This document shows, in pieces, positions 39,486 to 49,180 of a stretch of DNA of 64,000 nucleotides. This stretch comes from Anderseniella sp. (GTDB lineage Bacteria; Pseudomonadota; Alphaproteobacteria; Rhizobiales; Aestuariivirgaceae): NCBI GenBank assembly GCA_028289645.1, contig JANQOK010000013.1, forward strand, positions 496,001 to 560,000, written 5' to 3'. Every line of letters begins with the position of its first letter. Positions within the stretch are counted from its first letter, which is position 1. A model generated the notes under the pieces. The model saw only the letters and a program-made list of their open reading frames with translations, had not been told where the DNA came from and made no database searches. The position numbers and the translations under genes are program-made.

Positions 39486-40637
39486 ATGAAAATTCTCGTC
39501 GGTACAACCAAGGGCACATTTCTGGTTTGCGGGGACAACAAGAGGGACAACTGGGCGGTCAAGGGTCCGTTCTGCGACGGCTGGCCGATCAACCACATTG
39601 TGGGAGATGTTGCCACCGGGGCGTTGTGGGCCGGCGGCGGCGGCGAGTGGCATGGCGCCGGCGTCTGGCGCTCGGATGATGGCGGTGAAACCTGGCAGGT
39701 CACCAGGTTGACCAAAGGCCTGATGGACGACTGGGCGGCCGGCGATGCGGATTTTGCCGCGATGATCGGCTGGACTGGTGAGGCGCTGCCCTTCACGGAT
39801 GAGTTTGCCCAGATCTGGTCGCTCGGCCATGCCCACGGCACCTTGTATGCCGGCACCAAGCCTGCCGGCCTGCTGGCCAGCCATGACGGCGGCAGCACCT
39901 GGGAGCGGGTGAATGGGTTGACCGATCACCCGTCTGCAGAAAAGTGGGACCCAGGCGCCGCTGGCTTGGTCCTGCACACGATCGTTTCAGATCCGTCCAA
40001 TGCCGAAAAACTCTGGGTGGGAATTTCCGCCGCAGGCGTCTTCGCCACCGAAGACGGCGGCAAGACCTGGGAACGCCGCAACCGGCTCTCCAACGCGGAA
40101 GCGTGCGACCAGCACGAGCATCCGGCGGCACCGCGTGATGGCGAAACCGGCCACTGTGTACACAACATCATGCGTGCTTCAGGATCGGGTGATGTTTTCT
40201 ACCAGCAGAACCATCATGGTGTGTGGCGGTCGGCAGACGGAGGACGCAGTTGGGATGACATCACCGGCGGACTGCCGTCGACTTTCGGGTTCCCGATCTG
40301 CGTTCATCCGCGCGATGCCAACATGATCTGGACCATTCCCCTGAACGGCGACAGTGTCGGACGGTTTCCGCCGGACGCGGCTGCGGCCGTATGGCGTTCG
40401 AAAGATGGCGGCAAAACCTGGCATGACCTGCGCGCCGGACTACCGCAGGAAAGCTGCTTCTTCACGGTGTTGCGTCAGGCAATGGCACGGGATGAGCGCG
40501 ATCCACTGGGGCTTTATTTCGGAACCAACAGCGGTTCGGTTTTTTCCAGTCTCGACGAAGGTGACAGCTGGCGGGAGATTGTCCGGCATCTGCCCACGAT
40601 ACTGTCCGTAGAAGTGCTGGACGAAAGTTCTGCATGA
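39486..40637 (+). CDS. BNR/Asp-box beta-propeller protein (exo-sialidase-like fold, function unknown)
   Basis: Six Asp boxes: SDDGGETW, SHDGGSTW, TEDGGKTW, SADGGRSW, SKDGGKTW, SLDEGDSW. Confidence 0.9.
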   Translation: MKILVGTTKGTFLVCGDNKRDNWAVKGPFCDGWPINHIVGDVATGALWAGGGGEWHGAGVWRSDDGGETWQVTRLTKGLMDDWAAGDADFAAMIGWTGEALPFTDEFAQIWSLGHAHGTLYAGTKPAGLLASHDGGSTWERVNGLTDHPSAEKWDPGAAGLVLHTIVSDPSNAEKLWVGISAAGVFATEDGGKTWERRNRLSNAEACDQHEHPAAPRDGETGHCVHNIMRASGSGDVFYQQNHHGVWRSADGGRSWDDITGGLPSTFGFPICVHPRDANMIWTIPLNGDSVGRFPPDAAAAVWRSKDGGKTWHDLRAGLPQESCFFTVLRQAMARDERDPLGLYFGTNSGSVFSSLDEGDSWREIVRHLPTILSVEVLDESSA

Positions 40638-41080
40638 AACCGGGAGCTGTCGTTGAGACCGCCGCGAATGGCGGGTATCATCTGGTGATGAACAAGCGAT
40701 CAATCATTCCTGCCGAAATGCAATCCATTTATGATGACTGGCATATGTCGCCAGGTTTGGATTGCGATGGTTTCGTGTTTCTGACCGGGGTCAATGGCGT
40801 GGCCAGTGACGGGACGGTTTCCGTGCATGCAGAAGAGCAGATCGAGATTGCCTTTTCGCACGCCGAAACGGTGCTTGCCGAGGGCGGCATGTCGTTCGCA
40901 GACGTCCTTGAGGTGACCAGTTACCATGTCGGCATTCGGCAGCATCTTGACAGTTTCAGGAAGGTCTGGGAGCGAAAAGTTGTTGAGCCCTATCCCGCAT
41001 GGACTGCGATCGAAGTTGCCGGATTTGCATCTGAAGGTGTTGTAGTGGAACTGCGTATCATTGCCCGCAGGAAACCATGA
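40634..41080 (+). CDS. RidA family protein
   Basis: GFVFLTGVNG...EEQIEIAFSHAETVLAEGGMSFADVLEVTSYHV...AWTAIEVAGFASEGVVVELRIIA. Confidence 0.88.
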   Translation: MKPGAVVETAANGGYHLVMNKRSIIPAEMQSIYDDWHMSPGLDCDGFVFLTGVNGVASDGTVSVHAEEQIEIAFSHAETVLAEGGMSFADVLEVTSYHVGIRQHLDSFRKVWERKVVEPYPAWTAIEVAGFASEGVVVELRIIARRKP

Positions 41081-41211
41081 AAAGCTGTTGATCGATGGCG
41101 CTGCTGGTCTTGGCGATTGCGTTTCCGTTGGATCGCAGGCTGCAGATGGGTGACGTGACTGGTGCTCTGCCACCTGTCCGCAGTGCAGAATTCGTTCAAC
41201 CCGGCATTGCG

Positions 41212-41610
41212 CTAGCTTTTCCGTCCGCGCTGGCTTTTCAGGGCAATGGCAAGCAGCCGTTGGAATTTCCTGCATTCAAGATGACTGGGCGCGGGGCATT
41301 GCGAAGCGTGGCGCAGGCCATCGCGCATTGCGGTGAGTTGCCTGATGGTCCGGTCCAGTTGATCCGCCTTCGACGCCAACTGGCTGCGATCGATCCTGGG
41401 CCCGTCGGGGGTGAACATGGCAGCGATCTCGTTGAGCGTAAAACCGGCATTGCGTCCCAAGGCAATGAGGGCCAGCCGCTGCAGCACGTCAGCGTCGTAG
41501 ACCCGGCGCAGACCCTTGCGGCCTATCGGCTTGAGCAGCTTCTTGTCTTCGTAGAAGCGCAACGTTGAAGCGGGCAATCCCGACAGTCTGGAGACCTCTC
41601 CGATATCCAT
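41212..41610 (-). CDS. MerR family transcriptional regulator with C-terminal cysteine pair
   Basis: MDIGEVSRLSGLPASTLRFYEDKKLLKPIGRKGLRRVYDADVLQRLALIALGRNAGF; CPAPSHLECRKFQRLL. Confidence 0.93.
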   Translation of the reverse strand: MDIGEVSRLSGLPASTLRFYEDKKLLKPIGRKGLRRVYDADVLQRLALIALGRNAGFTLNEIAAMFTPDGPRIDRSQLASKADQLDRTIRQLTAMRDGLRHASQCPAPSHLECRKFQRLLAIALKSQRGRKS

Positions 41611-41632
41611 AACGGTTCCTGCGAATTCACTA

Positions 41633-41663
41633 TTGACCTCAAGTTCACTTGAAGTTGTATCTT
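41633..41663 (+). promoter_or_regulatory. MerR-type promoter with 19-bp spacer and SoxR-box-like dyad
   Basis: TTGACC (41633-41638), 19 nt, TATCTT (41658-41663); dyad CCTCAAGTTCACTTGAAG 41637-41654 lies in the spacer. Confidence 0.7.
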
Positions 41664-41704
41664 TGCGGGATCAGGATTTCAATGACCATGCAAAGGATAC
41701 CGAG

Positions 41705-42361
41705 ATGGAAGCGGAATACTGGCATCAAAAGTGGCGCACGGACGATATCGGGTTCCATGAAGCCGAGGGCAACCTCTTGCTGCATGCCAATTTCAAGGAG
41801 TTGGCGTTACCTGCCGGCAGCCGGGTGTTTGTTCCCCTGTGCGGCAAAACCCGCGACATCGGCTGGCTGATGTCACAAGGCTATCGGGTTGTCGGCGTGG
41901 AGCTGAATGAGCCGGCGGTTCGGCAATTGTTCGAAGATCTGCAGTTGGTGCCGACGGCAACCACGACAGGTGGCATGACGTGTCTAGAGGCCGGTGACCT
42001 GGAGGTCTTTGTCGGCGATTTCTTCACGCTTGCACCGGACATGCTGGACCCTGTCGACGCCATCTTCGACCGTGGAGCGCTGGTGGCGCTGCCGGAAGAC
42101 ATGCGCACCCGCTATGCCCGTCACCTAACCAGAATTGCCGGTCATGCCCCGCAACTGCTGGTGACATTTGAATATGACCAGACGCAGATGAATGGTCCTC
42201 CGTTCTCCATTGGCGATGCCGACGTCCGCAGCCATTATCAGGACAGCTATAGAATAATGCCCCTGGCCAGCGTCGATGTGGCGGGAAAGCTGAAAGGCAA
42301 ATGCGACGCGACCGAAAACGTCTGGCTTCTGCACCCCAGGCATGTCCCATCCGTATCCTGA
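41705..42361 (+). CDS. Thiopurine S-methyltransferase-like methyltransferase
   Basis: EYWHQKWRTDDIGFHEAEGNLLL...RVFVPLCGKTRDIGWLMSQGYRVVGVELNEPAVRQLFED; IFDRGALVALPEDMRTRYARHLTRI. Confidence 0.93.
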   Translation: MEAEYWHQKWRTDDIGFHEAEGNLLLHANFKELALPAGSRVFVPLCGKTRDIGWLMSQGYRVVGVELNEPAVRQLFEDLQLVPTATTTGGMTCLEAGDLEVFVGDFFTLAPDMLDPVDAIFDRGALVALPEDMRTRYARHLTRIAGHAPQLLVTFEYDQTQMNGPPFSIGDADVRSHYQDSYRIMPLASVDVAGKLKGKCDATENVWLLHPRHVPSVS

Positions 42362-42471
42362 CATCCAGTGTGGGGTTTCGCACATAATCCACCATGACCG
42401 GCACGTAAGAATTGGTCTCGTCCGGCAAGTTGACACGGTCGCTTGCCGCTGAAGCCAACAGGGGCGTGCCA

Positions 42472-45333
42472 ATGTCACATACATTCCTAACTGTCGCTGT
42501 GCCGCTGGATACCGGCAACACCGATGATGTCAATGCGAGGCTGGACAGCTACGGCAACCCTTTTCGCCGTGATTTGCGCAATTTGTTCCGCGGCAGCAGT
42601 GTACATTTCATGTCGGTCAATGTGCTGCCGGCTGACAGGGACAATAGTCATGGCGCCTTTCTGGTGATCGAGACCAGCCAGGATGGCGACAAGCAGGCGG
42701 CCATAGATGACATTGCGACACGGTTGAGGGACGTCTTGCGGGACATTCTCTCGGTTGCCGGACATGAGGTTGAAGAGGCCAAGCTGGCTGAATTCCTGAC
42801 CGAGCACTCACACGATTCAGGTCTGGGGCTGTTCAGTACGCCCGGACTGAACCACGCCGGTACCCCAGGCATGACCGCGACACGAATTCGGCGGGAATGG
42901 GACTTTGCCAGAAGGGTGCGGGAGTTGGCTGGGGAAGGGTCGGTTTCCGGATCGCCCCTTGAGATCCTGAACCAGGTGCACGAACGGATGGCCGGTCTGG
43001 CGGAATTTGCGGATATGATGCGGGTCGAGGACGTGCCATTCGCACGCTCCAACGCAGCGGTCTCTGTTCCCATTGTAAAGATGGTGATCAACGGGCTGAA
43101 GACTTTCACCTGGCCTTATCTGATAGTTTTTGCCATCGCATTGTTCTGGGCGGTTGGTTTTGCCGGCAGGGCGGGTGGAGCCTGGTTTGCGGTCGCTATG
43201 GGTGGTTTGACGTTGTTGGGCGGCGTATTGATCCTGGCGGCGGCCGTCGGATTGATCTACGCCCGGCTGCGCGCCAGGGAGCGCACCGACAGCGCCGCTG
43301 ACCTGACACCTGACTATGATGTGCTAAGTCAGGTAATGGCGCGGGAAAACAACGGCAGCATCAACCACCTCTATGGTGTCTCGAAGATGAAACCGGGCAG
43401 GTTGCGCCGACTGACACTCAGGTTTGCCTTCTGGTTCATCGCGCAGATGGCGACCCACGTTTTCAGGCCCGGTTATCTGGGCAATATCGGCACCATTCAC
43501 TTTGCGCGCTGGATCATGGTGCCCGGTACCGACAAGTTGCTGTTCTTTTCCAACTATGGCGGCAGCTGGGAAAGCTACCTGGAAGACTTCATCACCAAGG
43601 CATCCGGCGGTCTCACTGCCGTGTGGAGCAATACCGAGGAATATCCGAAAACCGAGAACCTGTTTCTGAAAGGTGCGACAGACGGCGACCGGTTCAAGCG
43701 CTGGGCGCGACGTCAGCAATTGCCGACAAGACTGTGGTATTCAGCCTATCCCAATACGACGACAGACCGGATTCGGGGAAATGCCTTTATCCGCCGCGGG
43801 TTGTTGACGGCAAAGACCGAGAGTCAAGCGCGCGAATGGCTGTCTCTCATCGGTTCACGGCGGATGCCGGCTCATGCGCTTGAGACAGATGAAATTCAGA
43901 CCATTCTGTTCGGTGGCTTGAGGAAACTCAATGAAGCCGCCTGCCTGCTGATCAAACTGCCTGATGACAGCTCGAAGGCGAAGGCCTGGCTCAGGGAGCT
44001 GCAGGGGCACGTGCGCTACGGCGACCGGCCGCCGGACAGAAAGGCGATTCTCTTTGCCGTTACCTCTTCCGGCCTGTCCAAGCTTGGCCTGACGGCGGAA
44101 CAGATGTCCGCGTTTCCTGCCGCCTTTCGGCAAGGCATGAACGAACCGACACGCGCCAAACATGTGCTGAAAGATACCGGCGACGACAAACCCGAAGACT
44201 GGTGGTGGGGCAACGAAGCGGCCGCCGTGGATGCCGCAATCATCGTCTACGCCCAGACCAGTCAATTCGAAAAGGCTGTTGGCGAGCAGGTGACACTGTT
44301 CACTGGGCACGGTTGCGAGCTTGTCCATCAGATCACCGCGAAAGCCAGCCCCGCCGGCGGTGGTGTGGAAAGGGAAGCGTTCGGATTTGCCGATGGGATA
44401 TCGCAGCCGATCCTGAAGGGGACGCGCCGTTCCATCGCGCGGGCCGATGCAATACATACCGTAGAACCCGGTGAATTCATTCTGGGCTACCCCGACAACC
44501 GCAACTTCATGCCGACCAGCCCGCTGCTGCCCGCCAAGGATGATCCAAACAACATCTTGCCCGTGCACAAGCCGTTGGCGGAAGCAGACGACTGGCCGGA
44601 CTTTGCAGCAGACGAGGTCGACCGGCCACGAAATATCGGCCGCAACGGATCGTATCTGGTCGTCAGGCAACTGGAGCAGGACGTGGATGCGTTCCATGAC
44701 TTCTCCAAGAAGGCGGCGGATGAGATCAAGAACCGCCAGGGCATTCCGCCGGGCGCTACCAGGAAGCAACTTCAGGAATGGATTGAAGCCAAGATGGTGG
44801 GGCGCTGGAAAAACGGCACTTCGCTGGTGCGGTATCCGTTTGAGGAGGGTGACGGAAAGCCGGACAACGAGTTTCTGTTCGGCCAGGAGGATCCTTCAGG
44901 CTTCCGCTGTCCGTTTGGCGCCCATATCCGGCGCGCCAATCCGCGGGACAGCCTGCACCCGCAAGACAGCGAAGCCGAGCTGTCGATCAGCAACAAGCAC
45001 CGCATACTGCGTGTGGGTCGCCAGTACGATGTGTCCGGTGCCGGTCATGAAGAGGCCAGCGATCCGGGCCTGCTGTTCATGTGCCTTAACGGCGATCTGG
45101 AGCGGCAGTTTGAGTTTGTGCAGCAAACCTGGTGCATGGAGCGCATGTTCCACGGCATGGACGGCGAGGTGGACTCGATTTTGGGCCGCGGTCGCAAAGG
45201 TGGCCGGCTGACGATCCCGACGCCGCAAGGTCCGATCTCCATAACCGGGCTGCAGGATTTCGTGCGCACGCGCGGCGGTGCCTATTTCTTCATGCCCGGA
45301 CGCAGCACGATAAAGTACCTGGCTGAAACGTGA
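42472..45333 (+). CDS. Multidomain membrane-spanning DyP-type peroxidase fusion
   Basis: C-terminal DyP motifs GFADGIS (GxxDG) and GAHIRRANPRDSL (haem-ligand His); two N-terminal-half TM segments (TWPYLIVFAIALFWAVGFAG, GGLTLLGGVLILAAAVGLIYA). Confidence 0.9.
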   Translation: MSHTFLTVAVPLDTGNTDDVNARLDSYGNPFRRDLRNLFRGSSVHFMSVNVLPADRDNSHGAFLVIETSQDGDKQAAIDDIATRLRDVLRDILSVAGHEVEEAKLAEFLTEHSHDSGLGLFSTPGLNHAGTPGMTATRIRREWDFARRVRELAGEGSVSGSPLEILNQVHERMAGLAEFADMMRVEDVPFARSNAAVSVPIVKMVINGLKTFTWPYLIVFAIALFWAVGFAGRAGGAWFAVAMGGLTLLGGVLILAAAVGLIYARLRARERTDSAADLTPDYDVLSQVMARENNGSINHLYGVSKMKPGRLRRLTLRFAFWFIAQMATHVFRPGYLGNIGTIHFARWIMVPGTDKLLFFSNYGGSWESYLEDFITKASGGLTAVWSNTEEYPKTENLFLKGATDGDRFKRWARRQQLPTRLWYSAYPNTTTDRIRGNAFIRRGLLTAKTESQAREWLSLIGSRRMPAHALETDEIQTILFGGLRKLNEAACLLIKLPDDSSKAKAWLRELQGHVRYGDRPPDRKAILFAVTSSGLSKLGLTAEQMSAFPAAFRQGMNEPTRAKHVLKDTGDDKPEDWWWGNEAAAVDAAIIVYAQTSQFEKAVGEQVTLFTGHGCELVHQITAKASPAGGGVEREAFGFADGISQPILKGTRRSIARADAIHTVEPGEFILGYPDNRNFMPTSPLLPAKDDPNNILPVHKPLAEADDWPDFAADEVDRPRNIGRNGSYLVVRQLEQDVDAFHDFSKKAADEIKNRQGIPPGATRKQLQEWIEAKMVGRWKNGTSLVRYPFEEGDGKPDNEFLFGQEDPSGFRCPFGAHIRRANPRDSLHPQDSEAELSISNKHRILRVGRQYDVSGAGHEEASDPGLLFMCLNGDLERQFEFVQQTWCMERMFHGMDGEVDSILGRGRKGGRLTIPTPQGPISITGLQDFVRTRGGAYFFMPGRSTIKYLAET

Positions 45334-45394
45334 CCTTGTCGGTGCCGTGCCAGCGGCATCCACGCTGTTGGCGTTCAACTGCCGGACGCAGTTC

Positions 45395-47260
45395 CTACCT
45401 GGCCTTACGCGCCCGCCGGCGCGGGGTCTCGTTGCCGGACTTGCTCTCGGCAAGCCCTGCGTCTGCATCGGTGGCGAACAGGTCAGAAAGCTCCTGGGCA
45501 TGACGCTTGGCACTCTCGGCCATCTTCTGCACGTCGGAATAGTGCTGGTAGTCATCGTACAGCCTGGCCCGGTCGCCGGAGGCGAATGCCTTGATGGTGC
45601 GTGCAGCCTCTTCACGGCCGAGGCCTGCCTCGATCAGCACGCGGCGAGACATTTCCACGGCAGACAGGAAGGTTTCACGCATGATGTGCTCGACGCCGTG
45701 ATCCATCAGCTTGTGGACATGGTTTCGGTCCCGGGCACGCACGTAGACGGGCAGGTCCGGGTATTTCTTGCGCACCAGTTGAACGATCTTCAGCGACGCT
45801 TCCGGATTGGACACACATACTACGAAGGCGCGTGCCTTGCTGATCTGGGCCGCGTCCAGGATGTCCTGGCGCGAGGCATCTCCGAAATACACCTTGCCGC
45901 CAAACTTGCGCACGATCTCAATCTGGGTCGGATCACCATCCAGCGCCGTGAACGGTATCTTGCGGGCGGCAAGGACACGGGCGATGATCTGGCCGAACCG
46001 CCCCAGGCCGGCAATCACCACGTGTCCGCCCTGATCCGGCATGTCATCGTGCTTGTCGTCGGTCTCGGAGACAGGGGCGGCCCGGTTGGACAGCCAGCCC
46101 TCAACCAGCATCAGCAGTGGCGTGGCCACCATGGTCAGCGTGACCACCACATTGACTTTCGAGGCAAAGTCACGGGTGATGACAAAGGCAGCCAACGCGG
46201 TGGTGGTCAGAACAAAGGCGAATTCACCACCCTGGGCCAGCGCGACGGAAAACCTGCGGGCGCTTTTCGTGTTCAGTCCGAAATATCTGCCGGTAAAGAA
46301 CAGTATGATGCCCTTTGTGACCATCAGAATGATGGCGGCAAGCAGAATGGTGCCGGGTATCTGGGTGATGAGCCCCAGGTCAAGCGACATGCCGACGGCG
46401 ACAAAGAACATGCCGAGCAGCAGAGATTCAAACGGCTTGATGTCGGCTTCGATCTCATGCCGGTAGGCGGAGTCGGCCAGCAGCGCGCCGGCGATGAAGG
46501 CACCCAGGGCAGGTGACAGGCCGGCGCCCTTCATGATGATCTCGATAACCACGATGGTGAGCAGTGCGAATGCCGTCATGGCTTCCGAAACACCGGTCTT
46601 GGCAATCAGGTGGAACACGAAGCCGAGAACATACCGCCCGGCAAGTATCACGATGCAGATGGCGCCCAGCGCCTTGGCTGCGCCATACCAGGTCATGGTC
46701 GCCTGTTCGCCGCCGCTGACCGCCAGCAGGCCGACGAACGCGATCATCGGTATGGCGGCGATGTCCTGGAACAACAGTACGGCGAACGCCAGCCTCCCAT
46801 GGCGGTGTTCAAGTTCGCCCTGCTCCTTCAGGACCTGAAGGACCATGGCGGTCGACGACAGCGCCAGCGCCAGTCCGGTGAACAGGGCGATGCGCCAGCT
46901 ATACTGGGCGGCCAGCATCATGCCGAACAATACCAGGGCCGATACCAGGACCTGGGTTCCGCCTGCGCCGATCACCGATTTGCGCATGGAGAACAGGCGC
47001 TGGGGCCGCAATTCCAGGCCGATCAGGAACAACAACAGGACGACGCCGAACTCGGCCACGTGGAGCATTCGTTCCGCGTCGGTGAAGATACGCAGCACGA
47101 ACGGCCCGATGATCACGCCGGCAAACAGATAGCCAAGCACCGCGCCGATGCGGAAATATTTGGCCAGGGGAGCGATCAGCGCTGCTGACGCCAAAAGGAT
47201 GGCAATCTGGAACAGACTGATATTGCCCAATGTCACAACCTCCACGTATTGTCCGCTCAT
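45395..47260 (-). CDS. CPA2 family K+/H+ antiporter (KefB/KefC-like) with TrkA-N domain
   Basis: GLELRPQRLFSMRKSVIG; ALALSSTAMVLQVLKE; HVVIAGLGRFGQIIARVLAARKIPFTALDGDPTQIE. Confidence 0.94.
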   Translation of the reverse strand: MSGQYVEVVTLGNISLFQIAILLASAALIAPLAKYFRIGAVLGYLFAGVIIGPFVLRIFTDAERMLHVAEFGVVLLLFLIGLELRPQRLFSMRKSVIGAGGTQVLVSALVLFGMMLAAQYSWRIALFTGLALALSSTAMVLQVLKEQGELEHRHGRLAFAVLLFQDIAAIPMIAFVGLLAVSGGEQATMTWYGAAKALGAICIVILAGRYVLGFVFHLIAKTGVSEAMTAFALLTIVVIEIIMKGAGLSPALGAFIAGALLADSAYRHEIEADIKPFESLLLGMFFVAVGMSLDLGLITQIPGTILLAAIILMVTKGIILFFTGRYFGLNTKSARRFSVALAQGGEFAFVLTTTALAAFVITRDFASKVNVVVTLTMVATPLLMLVEGWLSNRAAPVSETDDKHDDMPDQGGHVVIAGLGRFGQIIARVLAARKIPFTALDGDPTQIEIVRKFGGKVYFGDASRQDILDAAQISKARAFVVCVSNPEASLKIVQLVRKKYPDLPVYVRARDRNHVHKLMDHGVEHIMRETFLSAVEMSRRVLIEAGLGREEAARTIKAFASGDRARLYDDYQHYSDVQKMAESAKRHAQELSDLFATDADAGLAESKSGNETPRRRARKAR

Positions 47261-47307
47261 GTTGCCGCAAGTGCGGCGGTTCGGCCAGACAGAAATTGGA
47301 GACACTG

Positions 47308-48228
47308 ATGAGCAGGTTTGACTGTGATGACCCGGTGGTCGGCGACAAGGGTTCGTGCGATGCGATAGAACACATCATCGTGCCGCGGGCGCGGGACATC
47401 GGAGACTTCGAAGTGCGGCGCGCGCTGCCGTCGGCCAAGAAACAGATGATCGGACCGTTCATCTTCTTTGACCAGATGGGGCCGGCGAAACTGGAGGCCG
47501 GCAAGGGCATTGATGTGCGTCCGCATCCACACATTGGGCTGTCCACGGTGACATGGCTGTTCGAGGGCCAGATCTTTCACCGCGACAGTCTTGGTGTCGA
47601 ACAGGCAATCGATCCAGGTGCGCTCAACTGGATGCGGGCTGGCAGGGGCATCGTGCACTCTGAGCGCACAGCGCCCGAAGAGCGAGCCAGCGACAAGAGC
47701 CTGTATGGAATCCAGTCATGGGTCGCATTGCCGAAAGACCAGGAGGAGGCCGATCCGGGCTTCTGGCATCACGGGGCAGACGATTTGCCGGTCATCACTG
47801 ACGGCGGCGTCATGTTGCGTGTCATCGCCGGCAGCATGTTTGGCGAGACATCGCCGGTCAAAACCCATTCCGACATGTTCTACGGCGAAGCGGTGATGCA
47901 CCCCGGCGCCACCATGCCGTTGCCAGCGGTGCACGAAGAACGCGCCATCTATGTGGTGTCCGGCCAGATCCGCATTGCCGGTGACCTGTTCGAAGGCGGT
48001 CAGCTGCTGGTGTTGCGCCCGGGAGATGCGATCACCATCACAGCTGTAAAAGTCGCCCGCATAATGGTGCTGGGCGGTGAGCCGATGGACGGCCCACGCC
48101 ATATCTGGTGGAATTTCGTATCGTCATCCAAAGAGCGTATTGAACAGGCCAGGCAGGAATGGCGCGACGCGAAATTCGACATTGTGCCGGGCGATGCAGA
48201 AGAGTTCATTCCATTGCCGAAGCGATGA
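47308..48228 (+). CDS. Pirin family protein
   Basis: GPFIFFDQMGPAKLEAGKGIDVRPHPHIGLSTVTWLFEGQIFHRDSLG; MRAGRGIVHSERT. Confidence 0.94.
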   Translation: MSRFDCDDPVVGDKGSCDAIEHIIVPRARDIGDFEVRRALPSAKKQMIGPFIFFDQMGPAKLEAGKGIDVRPHPHIGLSTVTWLFEGQIFHRDSLGVEQAIDPGALNWMRAGRGIVHSERTAPEERASDKSLYGIQSWVALPKDQEEADPGFWHHGADDLPVITDGGVMLRVIAGSMFGETSPVKTHSDMFYGEAVMHPGATMPLPAVHEERAIYVVSGQIRIAGDLFEGGQLLVLRPGDAITITAVKVARIMVLGGEPMDGPRHIWWNFVSSSKERIEQARQEWRDAKFDIVPGDAEEFIPLPKR

Positions 48229-48237
48229 TGCTGCCGT

Positions 48238-49173
48238 TCATCCAGATGGCTTGAAGTCGCCGCCCAGCCGGTTCGCCAGCCAATTTGCATAAATGGCGCG
48301 CCATCCGGTTTGCCGGGTTGTGAGAAACCAGGATTGCCGCAGGTCCCAGTCGCGCTTCCACTGTTCCGCCAGCCGACCTTTATCTCCAGGGTAACCGGCA
48401 AGAGCATACATCGTGAATTCGCAGAAGTAGATGTTTTCGCCTGCCAGATAGAAGTCGCACCGAATGTGATCGAAACCTGCCGCCAAGCGTTCGGCGAGTT
48501 CAACAATCTTGCGATATTGCGCCGGCACATCCAGGACCCGATAGGCATATTTGGGGCTGTAATGAGGTTTCAGCGGTGTGCCGTCGCGATCATATCTCGT
48601 TGTATTGGGGTCTGCCCCGTAGCTGTCCCGCATGCATTGAACATGCTGGACCCTGCCGTTGACCACATAGACATTGAAGTCTTGCAAAGGTTCGCCATCG
48701 GGGCCGACAACAAACTCTTCAACAAAGATCTTGCGGTCGATGTCTCGATAGCCCCACTCTCCATTTGCCTGTCCATAGGGTTTGGACAGCCAACCGTCTG
48801 TCTTCGTTTTCAAGCTTTGCCGATCCAGCTTGGTGCAATGCAGAAATACAACCTGGCCCGATGCATGATTGCTTTTCAACACGGCGGGCGTGTCCAGCAC
48901 ATGATCGGGAATGTCATCAAAGTCCTTGCCTGACCACAGCACCTTTGGAAGCATCAGTTCGGGACACGTCCGAGCCACATAATCCTTGGCGCAAAGCTTG
49001 TCACTGAGCAATGCAAAGAGCGGGTTTCGATCGAATATCTTACGCCACAGGAATTTCTCCTCAGCAGTTTGCGGAATCGCGACATTTGGCAGGTGTCCCA
49101 ACTTCAGTGCAAACCGGAGGACCAGGTTGATGTTTAGCAGGAAAATCAACGAGTTAACGAGGTACGCTTGCAT
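48238..49173 (-). CDS. ATP-grasp fold protein, TupA-like
   Basis: TAEEKFLWRKIFDRNPLFALLSDKLCAKDYV; AVLKSNHASGQVVFL; FVEEFVVGPDGEPLQDFNVYVVNG; FDHIRCDFYLAGENIYFCEFTMYALAGY. Confidence 0.87.
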   Translation of the reverse strand: MQAYLVNSLIFLLNINLVLRFALKLGHLPNVAIPQTAEEKFLWRKIFDRNPLFALLSDKLCAKDYVARTCPELMLPKVLWSGKDFDDIPDHVLDTPAVLKSNHASGQVVFLHCTKLDRQSLKTKTDGWLSKPYGQANGEWGYRDIDRKIFVEEFVVGPDGEPLQDFNVYVVNGRVQHVQCMRDSYGADPNTTRYDRDGTPLKPHYSPKYAYRVLDVPAQYRKIVELAERLAAGFDHIRCDFYLAGENIYFCEFTMYALAGYPGDKGRLAEQWKRDWDLRQSWFLTTRQTGWRAIYANWLANRLGGDFKPSG

Positions 49174-49180
49174 GCGCGCT

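Noticed and set aside
43855-44769. 304-aa minus-strand ORF
   Set aside because: Antisense to the DyP fusion; no motif
45347-46516. 389-aa + strand ORF
   Set aside because: Fully antisense to the KefB/KefC-like gene; a low-complexity GC shadow ORF with no recognisable motif
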